Source: CAWJEL01 sp964647255 (lineage in GTDB: Bacteria; Chloroflexota; Anaerolineae; CG2-30-64-16). Taken from it: 41,303 bases of DNA. The translations under genes were made by a program, and so were the position numbers. Numbering within the stretch: position 1 is the first letter of the stretch; each line of letters starts with the position of its first letter. Of the stretch, positions 23,156 to 31,625 are shown piece by piece. The stretch covers positions 1-41,303 of the forward strand of contig CAZYGI010000033.1 in the NCBI GenBank assembly GCA_964647255.1, in the 5' to 3' direction. Under the pieces are notes generated by a model, which saw only the letters and a program-made list of their open reading frames with translations, did not search any database and was not told the DNA's origin.

Positions 23156-26100
23156 ATGTCACGCACTACCAATAGAACGCTTGCACTTGCACTGGTCCTC
23201 GTACTACTCATGAGCTGGCTCGCGCTCCCCGCGGCCGCGCAGGAACCTGCGGCCACTCCGAATGCGATCAGCTTCACCATCCTTCACACCAATGACTTTC
23301 ACGGTCAACTGGAACCTTCGGGCAGCAACCCCGGCATGGCGCGCGTCGCGAAGGTCGCCAATGACGTACGCACAGATAAGGGCGCCGATAACGTGCTGCT
23401 GGTGGACGACGGCGACGAGATGCAGGGCTCCCTGCTCTCCAACCTGCAAAAGGGCGCGCCCGTCATCGCGGTGTACAACGCGATGGGCTATGCGGTCGCG
23501 ACCTTCGGCAACCACGAGTTCGACTGGGGCAAGCAGAACCTGATTAACCGCACGTCTCAGGCGGCCTATCCCTACGTCAGCGCCAACATTGTCCAGAACG
23601 ACACGGGTAACTGCGCCACCGCCGGTTGGACGGCCCCGTCCTTTGCCCAGCCTTATGTGGTGAAGACCGTCGGCGTTGCACCGAACACGGTCAAAGTGGC
23701 GTTCGTGGGTGTGACCACCACCGAGACGCCGGTCATCACGATCGCCTCGGCCACCGAGGGCCTGTGTTTCAAGGACCCGCTCGCCTCCATCCTGCATTAC
23801 TACGATGAGATGAAGGGGAAGGCCGATGTCATCGTCGTGATGAGCCACCTCGGCTTCAACGACGGCGGGTACGGCTACGGCATCCCGGTGATCGGCGACA
23901 AGACGTTGGCCCAAAAGTTGATTGACGCCGGCAAGCCGGTGCCGCTCATCATCGGCGGGCACAGCCACACCAACATGGCTTCGACCGGGCCCACCATCGT
24001 CGGCGGGCAGACCACCGTCGCCCAGGCCTATTACAACGGCCGCCAGCTCGGCCAGGCCGACTTCACCTTCGATCCGGCCACCAAGGCAACGACCGTCGCC
24101 TGGAAGACCAACGTCATCAGCACTTCGGGCGCGAAAGACCCGACGATTGATACGCTGATCACCACCTACGCCAGCGACCCCGCCTACCAGGCGCTTATCA
24201 ACCAGCCCGTGGGCTACAGCGCGGTTGATCTGCCCCGCAATGGCGGCCTTGTTGACAACATGATGGGCACGTTCATTGACGATGCCATCTATAACTATCT
24301 GAACAGCGATACCGATGCGACGAACGACATTGACATCTTCTTCAACAACGCCGGCGGCATCCGCACCGACTGGTGCGCGGTGGACGATCCGGCCAACCCC
24401 GGCCAGCTCAAGTGGAGCAGCACCGGGACCGACTGCAAGTCCGGCACGCATGCGCCTGTGCTGCTGACCTACGGCAACATGTTCACCGTGCTGCCCTTCG
24501 GGAACGCCACCGCGGTCGGCAAGATGACCGGTGCGCAGATCCTGGAAGTGCTCAACAAGGCCCCGCAGGTGACTAACGGCGTGATCCAGCCGGCCGGCCT
24601 CAAGTACAAGTACTTCAAGTACACGGATGCGAAGCCGGGCCCGCAGCCGTATGCCTGGGGTGCGTTCGACTACTGCGTCGTCAACAAGACCACCAAGGCG
24701 TGCGAGCCGCTGGACCTCGCCAAGACTTACAGCGTCGGCACGAACGAGTTCCTGGCCCCCGCGGGCGGCGACAACTACCTCGGCTTCAAGTACATGACCA
24801 ACATCACGTACTGGGGGGACATGCTCAACGCCGTGAACGCGTTTGTGGGTGCGAACTACGGCACGCCCGCGACCGCCTACAAAGGCCCGAACGGCGACGG
24901 GACGCTCGACGGCCGTATCGTCCGCGATGGCAACGATGCAGGCGGCAGCATCATCCCGATCACGATCCTGCATCACAACGACTCACATGGCAACCTGGTC
25001 AAGGGCTCCTTCGTCGGCTACACCCAGCTTGCCACGCTGATCAAGCAGGAGCGCGCACACAACCCGGACCGCACGCTGCTCCTCAACGGCGGCGACAGCG
25101 TCCAGGGCGACGCGATGAGCTACTACTTCAAGTCGGCCGGCCTGGGCTATGCCTCGGACGGCACGCCGCTGCCTGAGGCGCTGCAGGTGCAGCCCAGCAT
25201 CGCGGCCTTCAACTCGATGGGCTACGACGCGATGGACCTGGGCAACCATGAGTTCAACTTCGGGTCCGCCGTCTTCAAGGGCATCTTCAAGAAGGCCACC
25301 TTCCCGCTCCTGGGCGCCAACGTCACGGATACCGGGGCGTATGGCCTCGCTGAAGTCGGCGTCAAGCCGTACATCGAGANNNNNNNNNNCCTCGGCGGCG
25401 TCAAGATCGCGGTGTTGGGCATCACCAACCATCGCGTGCCGAACTATGAGCTGCCCAGCAACATCGTCGGGCTCACCTTCTCCAACCCGATCGTGAAGGG
25501 CCAGGAACTGGCCCCAATGCTCAAGGCCCAGGATGACGTCGTCATCGCGCTGACGCACATCGGGTTCACCACGAACCCCAAGAGCGTCGAGGTTGACGAG
25601 AACGTTGACACGAACTTCGCCGCGCAGGTGCCCGGCGTGGATGCCATCGTCGGCAGCCACAGCCACACCAACCCGGCCAGCCCCGAGGCGCCGTACAAGC
25701 AGTTGCCGACCTATGTCGGTGGACCGAACAACACGCCGGTGATCATCAACCAGGCCTACCGTTACAACAACACCCTGGGCGAGATCATCCTCGGCGTGCG
25801 CGCCAAGGCGGGCGGCGGCTACGAGGTCGTGAGCCGAGCCGGACAGTACATCTCCGTGGCGATGACCACGGCCGAGGACGCAGCGACCAAGGCGATCATT
25901 GATCCGTACGTCGCCGCGCTGAAGGACTACAACGACAAGGTCGTCGGCCAGACCACCGTGCCGATTGACACGCTGAAGGCCTACACCGAGGAAACCAACG
26001 GCGCCAACCTGCAGGCGGATGCGTCCGTCTTCGAGCTGGCGAAGAACGGGATCACCGTTGACTTCCATCTCTCCGGCGCGATGACGAACAAGAAGATCGC

Positions 26101-27181
26101 CGATGCAGCGACCGAGGCCAACCCGGTCACGCTGAAGATCTCGGACTTGTTCTCTGCGATGCCTTACGAAAACTCGCTGGTCGTCATGAAGATGAACGGC
26201 CCGCAGCTTAAGGCGGTGCTGGAGCGCGCATACCGGAATTACTACTATTACAAGTATGTGTCCGGCTATGGCGGCTACTCGTACTACACCACCTGCATGA
26301 TTGACATCAACAAGCTGGGTCAGATCAGCTACCTGGACACGTATCCGGCGCTGCCGAACGGCAACAACGTGCTGTCGCTGATGGTCAACGGCGCGGCAAT
26401 TGACTTCACCAACGCCGCGAAGTACTACACCGTCTCGACCGTCAACTACCTGGCGGCCGGGTCGTGCAACTTCAACAACAACGGTGTGAGCCTCTGGCCG
26501 CTGAACCAGATCACCAACGACACGCAGTACTACGTCCGCGACGCGGTCATTGACTACCTGAGCGCCCAGACTGCGCCGGTGTCGCCGAAGATCGAAGGCC
26601 GCCTGCAGTTCAAGACGGCTGCCGACCTGGTGGCGAAGACGGCAACGCTGGGGCCGACGCAAGATTCGGCGCTGGACGGCGGCACGTTCAACGTCCGGCA
26701 CGGCACGTGGCCTTACCTGTATGTCGGCATGAATATCGGGTACGGCGACACGATCCGCTCGATCACCCAGTTCGACCTGGCGGGCATCAACCCGAACTTC
26801 CCGGTGGACAAGGCGACGCTGTACCTCTGGCTGGACGCCTACAAGGGCGGCGCGGTGGACGGCACGCTGGCGGCCTACGAAGTGACCTCGGCCTGGCCGG
26901 AAGCCACCATGACCTGGAAGACGCCGTGGACGACCCCCGGCGGTGATTTCGTCAACACCGTGGTCGGTTCCGCACCGGTCAACAAAAACCTGGTCGGGAC
27001 CTGGATCAAGATTGACGTCACCCCGCTCGTGCAGAAGTGGGTGGCCAATCCGGCCGCCAACCACGGCGCGCTGCTCAGGCTCATCAACGAGTCCTCGATC
27101 TCTCGGTATCGCTTCCCCGCTCGGGAAGGCTGGTGGACTAACCACACGCCCAAGCTCGAAGTGAGCTACCAGGGCATGTAA
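23156..27181 (+). CDS. Secreted tandem 5'-nucleotidase with C-terminal DNRLRE-type domain
   Basis: The protein has about 1341 residues. It starts with a signal peptide (cleavage near AAAQ) and then holds two UshA-like halves. Half one: metallophosphatase motifs TNDFHG, DDGDEMQGS, GNHEFDWG and GGHSHT (about 41-300), then the 5'-nucleotidase C-domain with NNAGGIR (about 350-590). Half two: HHNDSHG, NGGDSVQGD, GNHEFNFG, GSHSHT (about 601-900) and a second C-domain (about 930-1145). In the second C-domain the GGIR loop is replaced by HLSGAMTN, so nucleotide binding there may be lost. A beta-rich DNRLRE-like domain (about 1152-1341) ends in RYRFPAREGWWTNHTPKLEVSY. Ten Ns (25380-25389) interrupt half two; the frame is kept across them. 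It likely releases phosphate and nucleosides outside the cell. Confidence 0.88.
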   Translation: MSRTTNRTLALALVLVLLMSWLALPAAAQEPAATPNAISFTILHTNDFHGQLEPSGSNPGMARVAKVANDVRTDKGADNVLLVDDGDEMQGSLLSNLQKGAPVIAVYNAMGYAVATFGNHEFDWGKQNLINRTSQAAYPYVSANIVQNDTGNCATAGWTAPSFAQPYVVKTVGVAPNTVKVAFVGVTTTETPVITIASATEGLCFKDPLASILHYYDEMKGKADVIVVMSHLGFNDGGYGYGIPVIGDKTLAQKLIDAGKPVPLIIGGHSHTNMASTGPTIVGGQTTVAQAYYNGRQLGQADFTFDPATKATTVAWKTNVISTSGAKDPTIDTLITTYASDPAYQALINQPVGYSAVDLPRNGGLVDNMMGTFIDDAIYNYLNSDTDATNDIDIFFNNAGGIRTDWCAVDDPANPGQLKWSSTGTDCKSGTHAPVLLTYGNMFTVLPFGNATAVGKMTGAQILEVLNKAPQVTNGVIQPAGLKYKYFKYTDAKPGPQPYAWGAFDYCVVNKTTKACEPLDLAKTYSVGTNEFLAPAGGDNYLGFKYMTNITYWGDMLNAVNAFVGANYGTPATAYKGPNGDGTLDGRIVRDGNDAGGSIIPITILHHNDSHGNLVKGSFVGYTQLATLIKQERAHNPDRTLLLNGGDSVQGDAMSYYFKSAGLGYASDGTPLPEALQVQPSIAAFNSMGYDAMDLGNHEFNFGSAVFKGIFKKATFPLLGANVTDTGAYGLAEVGVKPYIEXXXXLGGVKIAVLGITNHRVPNYELPSNIVGLTFSNPIVKGQELAPMLKAQDDVVIALTHIGFTTNPKSVEVDENVDTNFAAQVPGVDAIVGSHSHTNPASPEAPYKQLPTYVGGPNNTPVIINQAYRYNNTLGEIILGVRAKAGGGYEVVSRAGQYISVAMTTAEDAATKAIIDPYVAALKDYNDKVVGQTTVPIDTLKAYTEETNGANLQADASVFELAKNGITVDFHLSGAMTNKKIADAATEANPVTLKISDLFSAMPYENSLVVMKMNGPQLKAVLERAYRNYYYYKYVSGYGGYSYYTTCMIDINKLGQISYLDTYPALPNGNNVLSLMVNGAAIDFTNAAKYYTVSTVNYLAAGSCNFNNNGVSLWPLNQITNDTQYYVRDAVIDYLSAQTAPVSPKIEGRLQFKTAADLVAKTATLGPTQDSALDGGTFNVRHGTWPYLYVGMNIGYGDTIRSITQFDLAGINPNFPVDKATLYLWLDAYKGGAVDGTLAAYEVTSAWPEATMTWKTPWTTPGGDFVNTVVGSAPVNKNLVGTWIKIDVTPLVQKWVANPAANHGALLRLINESSISRYRFPAREGWWTNHTPKLEVSYQGM
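25380..25389. other. Assembly gap (10 N) inside the double nucleotidase
   Basis: Ten undetermined bases lie within the second metallophosphatase domain. A run of exactly ten may be a scaffolding placeholder, so the true length and up to a few dozen residues are uncertain. Flanking sequence still fits one continuous domain (VKPYIE before, LGGVKIAVLGITNH after). Confidence 0.98.
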
Positions 27182-27188
27182 TCGCACC

Positions 27189-27222
27189 CGCCGGACACGG
27201 GCGAGCTGGCCCGTGTCCGGCG
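27189..27222 (+). terminator. Terminator-like hairpin after the double nucleotidase
   Basis: CGCCGGACACGGG (27189-27201) and its exact complement (27210-27222) form a 13-bp GC-rich stem with an 8-base loop, starting 8 bases after the stop codon. No T-run follows, so it may need Rho or act as a 3' stabiliser. Confidence 0.55.
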
Positions 27223-27314
27223 CTCAAGACTGCCAGGGGCGGGGCATCCTCCCGGCCATCCGCCGGTCCAGATGCTTCGCCCTTGTGCTTTTCACCAACG
27301 ACAGTCAAACGCCC

Positions 27315-28181
27315 GTGAAACTTGGACTACACACCTACCTCTTTACTGAATACTGGACCGACAACAGCCTCGACATCCTCAACACGGTGCACGAGTTAGG
27401 CGCGACCTGTTTTGAAATTGCGGTCGGCGATGACGTGCACTTCAGTTCGACGCGCACGCGTCGCCGCGCTGAGGCGTTGGGGATCGAGCTCACGCTGGGA
27501 CCGGGCGGCGCCTGGCCCTTGGCGTGTGATCTCTCCGCCGACGAGCCGGCTGAACGCGCGCAAGGGCTGGCGTGGCATTGTCGCCAGGTTGACCTGGCGG
27601 CGGAGACCGGCGCCGCGGCCTACACGGGCGCGCTGTACGGGCATCCCGGCGCGGTGAAGCGCCGCATCCCGCCGGCCGACGAATTCGAACGCACAGCCGA
27701 GGGCCTGCACCGGCTCGCCGAGTATGCGGCCCGGCGCAACGTCGGCATCGTATTGGAACCGATGAGCCATTTCCGCACACACCTCGTCAACACGCCGGCC
27801 CAGGCCATGCGGCTGGTTGAACTGGCCGATCACCCCAACCTCAGCATCTTGCTGGACACCTACCACCTCATCACGGAGGTGCGGGACTACGCGGCGGCGA
27901 TCCGGACGGCCGCGCCGCGGCTGTGGGGCATCCACGCGTGCGAGAACGACCGCGGCGTGCCGGGCGGTGGCCTGGTGCCGTGGGGCCAGGTCTTCGCCGC
28001 GCTGGCCGAGATCGGCTTTGACGGCCGCGTGGTGCTGGAAGCCTACAACTCGTCCGCCGGCGATTTCGCACACCGCCGGGGCATGTTCCACGACGTATGC
28101 CCGGACGGCGTCGAGTTTGCGCGGCGCGGTCTGGACTTCCTCCGCCGCAGCCTGGCGGCAGTGAACAGGGACGCGGCGTGA
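27315..28181 (+). CDS. Sugar phosphate isomerase/epimerase family TIM-barrel protein
   Basis: The 288-residue protein fits the xylose-isomerase-like TIM barrel (AP endonuclease 2 family). It begins KLGLHTYLFTEYW, has FEIAVGDDVHFSS, metal-ligand glutamate in GIVLEPMSHFRTHLVNT, and Asp/His in LSILLDTYHLITEV. HACENDRGVPGGGLVPWGQVFAALAEIGFDGRVVLEAYN follows, the last Glu being another ligand. Relatives include D-tagatose/D-psicose 3-epimerases and hydroxypyruvate isomerases; the sugar is not known here. GTG at 27315 is chosen because the barrel starts there. A GTG at 27213 would add 34 residues of unlikely sequence over the hairpin. The ribosome site is weak. Confidence 0.8.
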   Translation: MKLGLHTYLFTEYWTDNSLDILNTVHELGATCFEIAVGDDVHFSSTRTRRRAEALGIELTLGPGGAWPLACDLSADEPAERAQGLAWHCRQVDLAAETGAAAYTGALYGHPGAVKRRIPPADEFERTAEGLHRLAEYAARRNVGIVLEPMSHFRTHLVNTPAQAMRLVELADHPNLSILLDTYHLITEVRDYAAAIRTAAPRLWGIHACENDRGVPGGGLVPWGQVFAALAEIGFDGRVVLEAYNSSAGDFAHRRGMFHDVCPDGVEFARRGLDFLRRSLAAVNRDAA

Positions 28182-28206
28182 CACATCTCGGATAGGGGCA
28201 ACGATC

Positions 28207-29271
28207 ATGGCGAAAAAAGAACTTGGCTACGTCGAGCTGGAATGGACCTGTCCGGCCTGCCAGACGCGCAACCCGGGTGCGGCGCGCAAATGCAGCCAGT
28301 GCGGCGCGCCCATGCCCGAGACGACCCAGTTCGAGCAGGCGCCGGAGGAGAAGCTGATCACCGACGCAGCGAAGATCACGGAGGCCCAGGCCGGCCCCGA
28401 CATCTACTGCGCGTATTGCGGCACGCGCAACGCCAGCACTGCGCAGGTCTGCAAACAGTGCGGCGCGCAGCTTGCCGAGGGGAAGAAACGTGAGGCCGGA
28501 CAAGTGCTGGGGGGCCTGCAAGCCGCGCCCGCGCCGCCGGTGACGTGCCCCGCATGCGGTGCGGAGAATCCAGCGCTGGCCCGTCTCTGCGCAAAGTGCG
28601 GTGCCCCGCTGGCGAAGGCCGCGCCCACGACATCCACCCAGCCCACCGCCCCCGGCTGCAGCCCCATCGTCTGGATCGCCCTCGCCGCGCTTGGCGTGCT
28701 GGCGATCATCCTGTTCTTTGCGCTGGGCGCCCGAACAAAATCCGTGGTCGGCGATGTTTGGGAGGTCTACTGGCAGCGCAAAATCGCCGTTGAGGTGTTG
28801 ACCCCGGTGACGCGTGAGGGTTGGCGCAGCGAGCTGCCCGCGGGCGTCGAGACCGCCCAATGCCGCCAGGAAGTGTACCGCACCCAGAGCCAACCCGCCC
28901 CGGGTGCGCGCGAGGTATGCGGCACACCCTACGTCGTGGACCAGGGCTCCGGCTACGGCAAGGTCATGCAGGATTGCCAGTATCAAATCCTGGCGGATTA
29001 TTGTCTGTACAAGACCCTGGCCTGGGTGCCCGGCCCGCCGATCGTGCTGGAAGGCAAAGACCTCGCGCCGGAATGGCCAAACGCGGCCGTGACGCAGAGC
29101 CAACGCCTGGCCGGTCGCAGCGAATCCTACATCGTCGCTTTCAACGTAGATGGCAAAGTCTACCGGTACACACCCGGCAGCGAGGATGCGTTCCACCAGT
29201 TTACGCCGGGCAGCCAGTGGCAGTTGACGATCAACGGTTTCGGTGACGTGACCGCGGTTCGCGCGCGATGA
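28207..29271 (+). CDS. Membrane protein with three N-terminal zinc ribbons
   Basis: The 354-residue protein has three evenly built Cys4 zinc ribbons in its cytoplasmic part: Cys15/18/29/32, Cys68/71/82/85 and Cys114/117/128/131, each of the form C-x2-C-x10-C-x2-C-G-A. One transmembrane helix (IVWIALAALGVLAIILFFALGA, about 154-175) leads to an outside domain of about 175 residues. That domain has no recognisable motif but contains several Cys (CRQEVY, VCGTPYVV, QDCQYQ, DYCLYK) that could form disulfides. AGGGG lies 8 bases before the ATG. It follows the epimerase gene by 25 bases. The role is unknown; zinc-ribbon/TM proteins of this type are often regulatory or scaffolding. Confidence 0.72.
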   Translation: MAKKELGYVELEWTCPACQTRNPGAARKCSQCGAPMPETTQFEQAPEEKLITDAAKITEAQAGPDIYCAYCGTRNASTAQVCKQCGAQLAEGKKREAGQVLGGLQAAPAPPVTCPACGAENPALARLCAKCGAPLAKAAPTTSTQPTAPGCSPIVWIALAALGVLAIILFFALGARTKSVVGDVWEVYWQRKIAVEVLTPVTREGWRSELPAGVETAQCRQEVYRTQSQPAPGAREVCGTPYVVDQGSGYGKVMQDCQYQILADYCLYKTLAWVPGPPIVLEGKDLAPEWPNAAVTQSQRLAGRSESYIVAFNVDGKVYRYTPGSEDAFHQFTPGSQWQLTINGFGDVTAVRAR

Positions 29272-29325
29272 GCCGCACCGTGAGCCTCCAAGCACCGTAC
29301 AGGCGTAACCGTTCAAGCCTAGACG

Positions 29326-29370
29326 ACATCTGATGGTTTTGTACGACCTCAACAAACCGACGGATGTTTT
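29326..29370 (+). terminator. Imperfect hairpin with T-run before the rhodanese lipoprotein gene
   Basis: 29326-29342 can pair with 29352-29367 in RNA, with some G-U pairs and one mismatch or bulge, followed by TTTT. It may end the zinc-ribbon transcript. The next gene's ribosome site (GGAG, 29371-29374) follows at once. Confidence 0.3.
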
Positions 29371-29379
29371 GGAGAAGAT

Positions 29380-29814
29380 ATGAAGCGCGTTTATCTGACG
29401 TTGATGGTTTTCGTCGTCCTGATCCTGGCACTCTCAGCCTGCTCGGCGAACTCAGCCCCGAGCTCAAGCCCGGCAGCAGCGGGCCAGGTGGACATCACTC
29501 AACTTGGCGCCGATGTGGATGCGGCGACGGTCAAGGCGCTGCTGGGGCGCGACGACGTGGTGATCCTGGATGTACGCGAGCAATCGGAATATGACGCCGA
29601 GCACATCGCCGGTGTGAAGCTGATCCCACTGAACAGCGTGCCGAACCGGCTGAGTGAAATCCCCAAGGACAAGCCGGTCATCGTCACCTGCCGCAGCGGC
29701 AACCGCAGCGCGCAAGCTGTCAAGTACCTTCGCGATCAGGGCTATACGAATGTGCACAACATGACCGGTGGGCTTAACGTCTGGAAGCAGGCGGGGTATC
29801 CGGTCGAGAAGTAG
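29380..29814 (+). CDS. Rhodanese-domain lipoprotein
   Basis: The 144-residue protein has a lipoprotein signal with lipobox LSAC (Cys21) and a short Ser/Pro/Ala linker. One rhodanese domain follows: VVILDVREQSEYDAEHIAGVKLIPL, the active-site loop TCRSGNRS (Cys104) and NMTGGLNVWKQAGYPV at the end. Rhodaneses transfer sulfane sulfur or bind sulfur species; being outside the membrane, it may handle extracytoplasmic sulfur. The distant SUF operon encodes a different, cytoplasmic tandem rhodanese. It is followed 18 bases later by a LysE-type exporter. Confidence 0.87.
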   Translation: MKRVYLTLMVFVVLILALSACSANSAPSSSPAAAGQVDITQLGADVDAATVKALLGRDDVVILDVREQSEYDAEHIAGVKLIPLNSVPNRLSEIPKDKPVIVTCRSGNRSAQAVKYLRDQGYTNVHNMTGGLNVWKQAGYPVEK

Positions 29815-29832
29815 CACGCGAGAAGTCGAGAC

Positions 29833-30456
29833 TTGAACCTCCTCGCCTATTTGCTGCAGGGCGCCGGCTACGGTTTCAGCGCCGCTGCTCAGCCGGGGCC
29901 GTTTCAGACGTACCTGATCTCGCAAACCCTGCGCAACGGCTGGCGCCGCACGTTGGTCGCGGCGTTGGCTCCGCTGGTCAGCGACGGGCCAATCATCCTG
30001 CTGGTGCTCCTGGTGCTGACCCGGCTCCCGGAGGCGTGCCGACTGGCGCTGCAGCTCGTGGGCAGCCTGTTTATCCTCTATCTGGCCTGGGGCGCGTTCC
30101 GCGCCTGGCGTCGTTTCGACCCCCAGGTCGCCCTGGCCCCTGCCGCGGGCGCCGGCACGCAAAGCCTCGTGCGCGCCGGGCTAATGAACGCGCTCAGCCC
30201 TGGGCCGTGGATCTACTGGAGCCTAGTCACCGGCCCGATCCTGGCGCGCGGCTGGCGCGCGACCCCAGCAAACAGCGTCGCCTTCCTGGCCGGCTTCTAC
30301 GGCGTCATGATCGCCAGCCTGGTTGTGATCATTCTGGTCTTCGGCTCCGTCCGCCGGCTTGGCCCGCAAGTGAATCGCGCCATGACCGGCCTCTCGGCGC
30401 TGGCGCTGGCCGGCTTCGGGGTCTATCAACTCATCCAGGGCCTCGCCACGCTGTAA
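29833..30456 (+). CDS. LysE family exporter
   Basis: The 207-residue protein has about six membrane helices in the LysE/RhtB arrangement. The first contains the conserved FSAAAQPGPFQTYLISQTLRNGWR, followed by LVSDGPIILLVLLVLTRLP, LVGSLFILYLAWGAFRAWR, the Pro/Gly-rich NALSPGPWIYWSLVTGP, and two C-terminal helices. Such proteins export amino acids or small cations. It uses a TTG start (29833) with only a poor ribosome site, 18 bases after the rhodanese lipoprotein stop, so expression probably depends on the upstream gene. Confidence 0.82.
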   Translation: MNLLAYLLQGAGYGFSAAAQPGPFQTYLISQTLRNGWRRTLVAALAPLVSDGPIILLVLLVLTRLPEACRLALQLVGSLFILYLAWGAFRAWRRFDPQVALAPAAGAGTQSLVRAGLMNALSPGPWIYWSLVTGPILARGWRATPANSVAFLAGFYGVMIASLVVIILVFGSVRRLGPQVNRAMTGLSALALAGFGVYQLIQGLATL

Positions 30457-30565
30457 GCCGCCGGGGCTTTTCAAGCAGATCCTCAAACGCACCGTCACCC
30501 TCTCGCCGTTCGCGCCTGAGAAGGGTCACTCCGCGCAAACCAATGCCGAGAATGGCATCGCTGAA

Positions 30566-30594
30566 TTGACGATCCGGCCCGGCGCGTGGATACT
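30566..30594 (+). promoter_or_regulatory. Predicted promoter of the AEC transporter, nearly leaderless
   Basis: TTGACG (30566-30571), a 17-base spacer and GATACT (30589-30594) are followed by the ATG only seven bases later (30602). No clear ribosome site is present. Confidence 0.45.
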
Positions 30595-30601
30595 GTGCGG
30601 C

Positions 30602-31549
30602 ATGTATGTGCTGAACACCCTCCTCCCGCTGCTGCTGATCGTTGGACTGGGCGCGTTCCTGCGCCGGATCGGCTTTCTATCGCCGGCCCAGGTCCGTGAG
30701 ATCAACCGGTTGCTCTACTGGGTTGCGCTGCCGGCCATGCTCTTCTATCAAACTGCCGAGGCGCAGATTCAAGGGGACGCGGTGTTGCGGGTGTGTCTGG
30801 TGTTGTGCGGCGGCATGATCGCTGCGCTCCTGGCCGGCTACGCGCTGGCCCGGATCCTGCGCGTGCCGCAGGGGGCGCTCGGCGCATTCGTGCAAGGAAG
30901 CTACCGAAGCAACCTCGCCTATATCGGCCTGCCGGTCATCCTGCTGGCCTTGACCAACGCGGGCGGCGGCGTGGCGGCCGACCAACGCGCCCTGGCGGTG
31001 GTTGCCATCGGGATGCTCACGCCCGTCTACAACCTGGTCGCGGTCGTCGTGCTGCTGACAGCCCGGCCCACGAACGGTGAGACGCAAATCGGCCCGGAGA
31101 TCCGCCGGATCCTGCTCGCCATGGTCAGCAACCCGCTGGTGATCTCGTGCGCAGCCGGGCTGCTGGTCGCGCTCCTGCCGTGGGACCTGCCGGCGGTCCT
31201 CCACCAGACCTTCGCCACGGTGGGTCAGATGAGCACGGCGCTGGCGCTGATCGGCATCGGCGCTTCGCTGACGTTGGCGGCCCTGGGAGAAAACCTGCGC
31301 CTGGCAAGCGCTGCGGCCCTGATCAAGGTCGGACTCAGCCCGCTCGCCGGCTATTTCTTTGCGACCTGGCTCGGCCTGGCCCCGGTGGAGCTGCGGATCG
31401 CGCTGATTTGCCTGGCGTGTCCGACGGCAGCTGCGTCGTATGTCATGGCCGAGCAGCTCGGTTCGGACGCAAAGCTCGCCGCCAGCATCATCGTGCTCTC
31501 GACCTTGCTATCGGTCGTCTCGCTGGCGGTCAGCCTGGTGGTGCGCTGA
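30602..31549 (+). CDS. AEC (auxin efflux carrier) family transporter
   Basis: The 315-residue membrane protein has ten hydrophobic helices in two repeats of five, as in the AEC/BASS fold. The first repeat includes LLLIVGLGAFLRRIGFLS, LLYWVALPAMLFYQTAEA and GSYRSNLAYIGLPVILLAL, where the crossing-helix region is rich in Gly, Asn and Pro. The second includes MVSNPLVISCAAGLLVALL, MSTALALIGIGASLTL and LICLACPTAAASYVMAEQLG. Substrates of bacterial members include malate and other organic anions. The ATG at 30602 is chosen over TTG at 30566, which lies in the predicted -35 box. It converges with the SDR gene. Confidence 0.85.
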   Translation: MYVLNTLLPLLLIVGLGAFLRRIGFLSPAQVREINRLLYWVALPAMLFYQTAEAQIQGDAVLRVCLVLCGGMIAALLAGYALARILRVPQGALGAFVQGSYRSNLAYIGLPVILLALTNAGGGVAADQRALAVVAIGMLTPVYNLVAVVVLLTARPTNGETQIGPEIRRILLAMVSNPLVISCAAGLLVALLPWDLPAVLHQTFATVGQMSTALALIGIGASLTLAALGENLRLASAAALIKVGLSPLAGYFFATWLGLAPVELRIALICLACPTAAASYVMAEQLGSDAKLAASIIVLSTLLSVVSLAVSLVVR

Positions 31550-31552
31550 AGG

Positions 31553-31600
31553 GTTCGCACGTTGACCGGTTGACACGTTCGCAGGTCGGCAGGTTAGCAC
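31553..31600. repeat. Six-unit octamer array (GTTnnCAC) between convergent genes
   Basis: Six 8-base words are in perfect phase: GTTCGCAC, GTTGACCG, GTTGACAC, GTTCGCAG, GTCGGCAG, GTTAGCAC. The array starts 3 bases after the AEC transporter stop. Confidence 0.8.
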
Positions 31601-31625
31601 GAGCCAACATGCAACCGTTCGCGTC

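Noticed and set aside
23204..27187. Two long minus-strand frames (590 and 734 codons) opposite the nucleotidase
   Set aside because: Val/Arg/Asp-rich antisense translation without motifs; the plus frame shows all catalytic motifs.
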